From: Gnetum montanum
Lineage: Eukaryota; Streptophyta; Gnetopsida; Gnetales; Gnetaceae
Length of the DNA stretch: 64,000 nucleotides
NCBI GenBank assembly: GCA_015680685.1
Contig: MNCI01014752.1
Coordinates: 987,132 to 1,051,131 of the forward strand
Reading direction: 5' to 3'
The translations under genes and the position numbers were made by a program. This document shows positions 60,992 through 64,000 of the stretch, one piece after another. Each line of letters starts with the position of its first letter. Within the stretch, counting starts at the first letter, position 1. The notes under the pieces were generated by a model. It ran no database searches, had not been told where the DNA came from, and saw only the letters and a list, made by a program, of their open reading frames with translations.

Positions 60992-61019
60992 CTTGCAAGA
61001 AGAGGATGAAACTGATACC
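60992..61019. repeat. 28-bp target duplication of element G, right copy
   Basis: The stretch from cttgcaagaagaggatg to actgatacc matches 43845-43872 at 27 of 28 positions. Two extra bases (ct) separate it from the truncated LTR. Confidence 0.85.
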
Positions 61020-62529
61020 ATGGGAGTAACACGTGCAAAGGCTTTGGATGCCCTTAAGCATTCAAGTAAGGAGAAAGGTGTTTCTGACGATTTCTTTGAT
61101 GGGTCTCTACACCTTGGTGATCCACCTGAGCTAACCAGCAAAGGGCCTCTTGGTAAGTCTTATTAGTTGGATCCACATTTCATATCTTCTTAGCTTTGTA
61201 CATTGTTTTAATTATCATGACTCTTCTTAATATCAGACAAGGATGTTGAAGCGACCGAAGAAAATGCATCTCAAGTGGATGGATCGGAGTTAGAGGCCCC
61301 AGTTGAGGTGCCTTCCCATATAGATTCAACATCCATTGATCCATTAAGGTCATGGAATGAGATGCCCAATAAAGTAGACTTTGTTACTGGCATCGTCAAT
61401 GATATTGTTGCTTGTTTGAGATAGGCTCATCCTAAATTAGGTGTGTACTTTATACTAAGCACCTAAGTTCATTATGTTTTTTGCATCTATTGGAGATCTC
61501 TTGTTGGCTCATATATGTTATTTTTGTACTTGTAGGTGCAAAGCTTCAATGGAGTCCTTTCGAAGCTACCCATATTGATGGCCTCCCAGAATTGCCCAAA
61601 GATATTGAGTAGATCCCAAGAGGGATTTATGATGCAGTTTCAGGTTGTGTTGTACCTAATGCCAAGTCTCTCTAGACCTACAAGCACTCAATTGAATAGT
61701 TATGGCTTGAAATTCAATCATTGAAGGAAAATCTAGCGAAGGTGATAGAGGAGAGGAATGACTTGCAAGCCCATTATGATTTTGCCTCTGCTAGGTTGGT
61801 AGGTGATAGTACCTGGCGTACATCCAAGATCACCTATGCACGTTATTGGGCAAGCTTGAATAGCAAGGTGCAGGCGATTCAGGATCTGGCTGAACAGAGG
61901 GCCTAGATGGATTTATTGAATAGGAAGTTCAATGAATGGAAGTCCTTTGCATCCAAAGTACGTAAATGGGGCCCGGATTAGAAAGATCATAAGCACCAAT
62001 ACAAAAAGTGTTTGAAGGAGGAATCAGTTGAACGTCGCCAGTTGGAGATGTTCATGGAGGGGTTAGGTTTGCACTTTTCCTATGAGAAGTTCATGGAGTA
62101 TACAGAAGTGGAGGGGTCTCCTGAGAGATCCATTACCATCACCTCTGGGGAAGATTCAACAAGCATGTTTTCCCTTGAGCGCCCTTCCTGGTCATCAGTG
62201 GACAAGGGCAAAACCTTGGCCAACATCGACCTTGGGCTTGAGAAAGACTAGGCATGCATGCCCGAAGAAGAGATTCTATGGCTCCTGGAAGCTAATCTCA
62301 GGCCTTCCCCACCTGTGAGCGTCTTATTTCTTGCATTGCTTTTAGTCATCATTTCCTTTTTAGTATTTTGTGCTTTTAATTTGTTTGTCTGTGTTTACTT
62401 ATTTTTTTGTTTTTCTCATTTCTATTTTTATTTTTATAGGGACATGGTGGTGAGGCTGGCCCCAATGGGACGAGAGCTAATGACATAGAGGAGTTTGGGG
62501 ACCAGCCCCCTCCTAATACTAGTGCATGA
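61020..62529 (+). pseudogene. Element F antisense spliced gene, end of exon 6 and exons 7 to 9
   Basis: Continuation after the G insertion: 61020-61152 (end of exon 6; with 43727-43872 it totals 279 nt against 273 in G), 61237-61440, 61536-62314 and 62440-62529. Donors are ggtaagt, ggtgtgt and tgtgagc; acceptors are aatatcag, acttgtag and tttttatag. All phases equal those of G. Exon 7 ends AHPKL where G has VEPDA. Exon 8 is a charged helical segment (SLKENLAKVIEERNDLQAHY) matching G exon 8, with KDHKHQYKK against KDHKHLYKR. Exon 9 is acidic and Pro-rich and ends at 62529. Several TAG stops are present. Confidence 0.75.
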
Positions 62530-62732
62530 TTTGGCTTGTTAGTCTTCTCAACCTTGTGATTTCTTTGTTAGTTTCTTTTTTATTGTTTTTTCTTGGAATA
62601 TGTGAAGACAAATGTAACATGATCATGGTGTAATATGTGGTCATCCTATTGCTATGTTAACACTCCGTATTACATATATTTATATATATATTTTTTTTCT
62701 TTTTCGAGTTTATTTGTGAACGTAAATGTAAA
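62530..62732. other. Downstream of the element F antisense gene
   Basis: AT-rich DNA with an (at)n/t-tract at 62676-62700, leading into the gap. Confidence 0.5.
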
Positions 62733-63424
62733 NNNNNNNNNNNNNNNNNNNNNNNNNNNNNNNNNNNNNNNNNNNNNNNNNNNNNNNNNNNNNNNNNNNN
62801 NNNNNNNNNNNNNNNNNNNNNNNNNNNNNNNNNNNNNNNNNNNNNNNNNNNNNNNNNNNNNNNNNNNNNNNNNNNNNNNNNNNNNNNNNNNNNNNNNNNN
62901 NNNNNNNNNNNNNNNNNNNNNNNNNNNNNNNNNNNNNNNNNNNNNNNNNNNNNNNNNNNNNNNNNNNNNNNNNNNNNNNNNNNNNNNNNNNNNNNNNNNN
63001 NNNNNNNNNNNNNNNNNNNNNNNNNNNNNNNNNNNNNNNNNNNNNNNNNNNNNNNNNNNNNNNNNNNNNNNNNNNNNNNNNNNNNNNNNNNNNNNNNNNN
63101 NNNNNNNNNNNNNNNNNNNNNNNNNNNNNNNNNNNNNNNNNNNNNNNNNNNNNNNNNNNNNNNNNNNNNNNNNNNNNNNNNNNNNNNNNNNNNNNNNNNN
63201 NNNNNNNNNNNNNNNNNNNNNNNNNNNNNNNNNNNNNNNNNNNNNNNNNNNNNNNNNNNNNNNNNNNNNNNNNNNNNNNNNNNNNNNNNNNNNNNNNNNN
63301 NNNNNNNNNNNNNNNNNNNNNNNNNNNNNNNNNNNNNNNNNNNNNNNNNNNNNNNNNNNNNNNNNNNNNNNNNNNNNNNNNNNNNNNNNNNNNNNNNNNN
63401 NNNNNNNNNNNNNNNNNNNNNNNN
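62733..63424. other. Assembly gap (692 N)
   Basis: N run between the antisense gene and the protease of F. It should hold the sense splice donor of F. Confidence 1.
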
Positions 63425-64000
63425 TTAGCTGTTGATCTATTTCTTTAATTTTTGTAATTTTCTATGAAGGGTGGGACATGTAGGCATGATCTTGTACTCG
63501 CCATCCCCCTCACTCGATACATCAAATGGTAGTTCTGACCAAGGGACATCTATGGGAATGGCTCCTATGTCTGCATCTTCTGATGCTTCCTCTATTTTAA
63601 GAAGGTTGTAGATTGGAGATTGATCATTGTCTAGGGCTTTACTAGTGTTGTCTTTCTTAGGTTTAGAGAGTTAAACCTCTTACCCTTGGTTTGTTCCTAT
63701 GTGTGAGGAAGTAAATGGTGTTGCCGCATCCCCGTGTATGATGATTTCACCACCCTTGTAAGGTAGGTGAATTTCTTGATGATCAGCGAGGATACAACTT
63801 TTAGTTGAGCTAACCAAGGCCATCCCAAAATCAGATTGAACCCCGACATCTCATCAATGACTACAAATTCTGCCGATGTGGGGAATTGGTCCCCTACTAT
63901 GAAATCCAAGGTAACCATGCCTTTTACCATGACATGGGAACCACCAAAATATTTCAAGAATGATGTTGTCGTTGGCTATATTTGTTCCATGAGGCCTAGT
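63425..64000 (-). pseudogene. Element F protease
   Basis: The minus strand (63957-63700) reads VKGMVTLDFIVGDQFPTSAE and FNLILGWPWLAQLK, closely matching G protease (VKGTMRIEFVAGDQFPTEAT, FNLILGRSW). The N-terminal catalytic part lies beyond the right edge. The following linker (63690-63480) shifts frame and matches the acidic linker of G that leads to its splice donor. This anchors the order protease, antisense gene, reverse transcriptase in F. Confidence 0.8.

Larger units (their letters stand above)
33000..64000 (-). mobile_element. Element F: Tat-clade LTR retrotransposon with antisense spliced gene, split by element G
   Basis: Minus-strand element that runs off the right edge. In element order the visible parts are: protease (64000-63425), a gap, an antisense gene on the plus strand (62529-61020 and 43872 to about 40380), reverse transcriptase, two RNase H domains and integrase (39690-36237), tandem repeats (36236-35640), a 3' untranslated region, a polypurine tract and a 3' LTR (34608 to about 33000). 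Element G is inserted at 43873-61019. The 5' LTR and gag are outside. It is older and more decayed than G but has the same plan. Confidence 0.85.

Noticed and set aside
1-64000. CRISPR arrays, bacterial operons, host genes
   Set aside because: No regular spacer-repeat arrays, no bacterial gene organisation, and every long coding signal is explained by retrotransposon domains or their antisense gene.

Overview
This is plant nuclear DNA. I see no host gene, tRNA, rRNA or CRISPR array. Almost the whole window is nested, mostly decayed LTR retrotransposons of the Ty3/gypsy superfamily: two chromovirus remnants, three Athila-like elements with tRNA-Asp-type primer sites, and three Tat-clade elements, two of which visibly carry a second, archaeal-type RNase H. 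LTR ends, target duplications, splice sites and protein motifs were all read by eye. No search was run, and the species cannot be named from the sequence.

Layout. 1-363 and 7485-about 11330: chromovirus A (+), split by Athila-like element B (364-7484, -), which keeps gag and protease but has lost reverse transcriptase, RNase H and integrase. 11648-14981: Tat pol remnant D (-). 14982-16357: chromovirus remnant E (-), inserted in D. 16358-about 22480: element H (-), with an Athila-like LTR and a tandemly duplicated coiled-coil reading frame in place of gag-pol. 23071-32750: Athila-like element C (-), the most complete of its group, with a perfect 5-bp target duplication. About 33000-64000: Tat element F (-), which runs off the right edge. 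43873-60989: Tat element G (+), inserted into F and the best preserved element here. Three assembly gaps fall at 4703-5016, 25517-25715 and 62733-63424.

The most unusual system is in F and G. In G, protease and reverse transcriptase are separated by a predicted 5,128-bp phase-0 intron on the sense strand (49389-54516), the place where the related Ogre elements are known to have one. On the opposite strand inside that intron lies a second gene of nine predicted exons (54125 to 49984) whose eight junctions are all phase-consistent (3,480 nt, 1,160 codons with stop). F carries the same antisense gene in the same place. Its exons 3-9 keep the same intron phases, and exon 5 is 1,041 nt in both copies. 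Exons 3-4 read like a complete but catalytically dead FCP1/NIF-type HAD phosphatase domain, and exon 8 is a charged helical tail. Being antisense to the genomic RNA would explain how its introns survive retrotransposition.

G entered F inside exon 6 of F's antisense gene. It left a 28-bp target duplication and a 3' LTR lacking its last 119 bases, which is not what a standard integrase produces. Shared regulatory themes are short palindromic arrays upstream of LTR TATA boxes and tandem repeats just after integrase.
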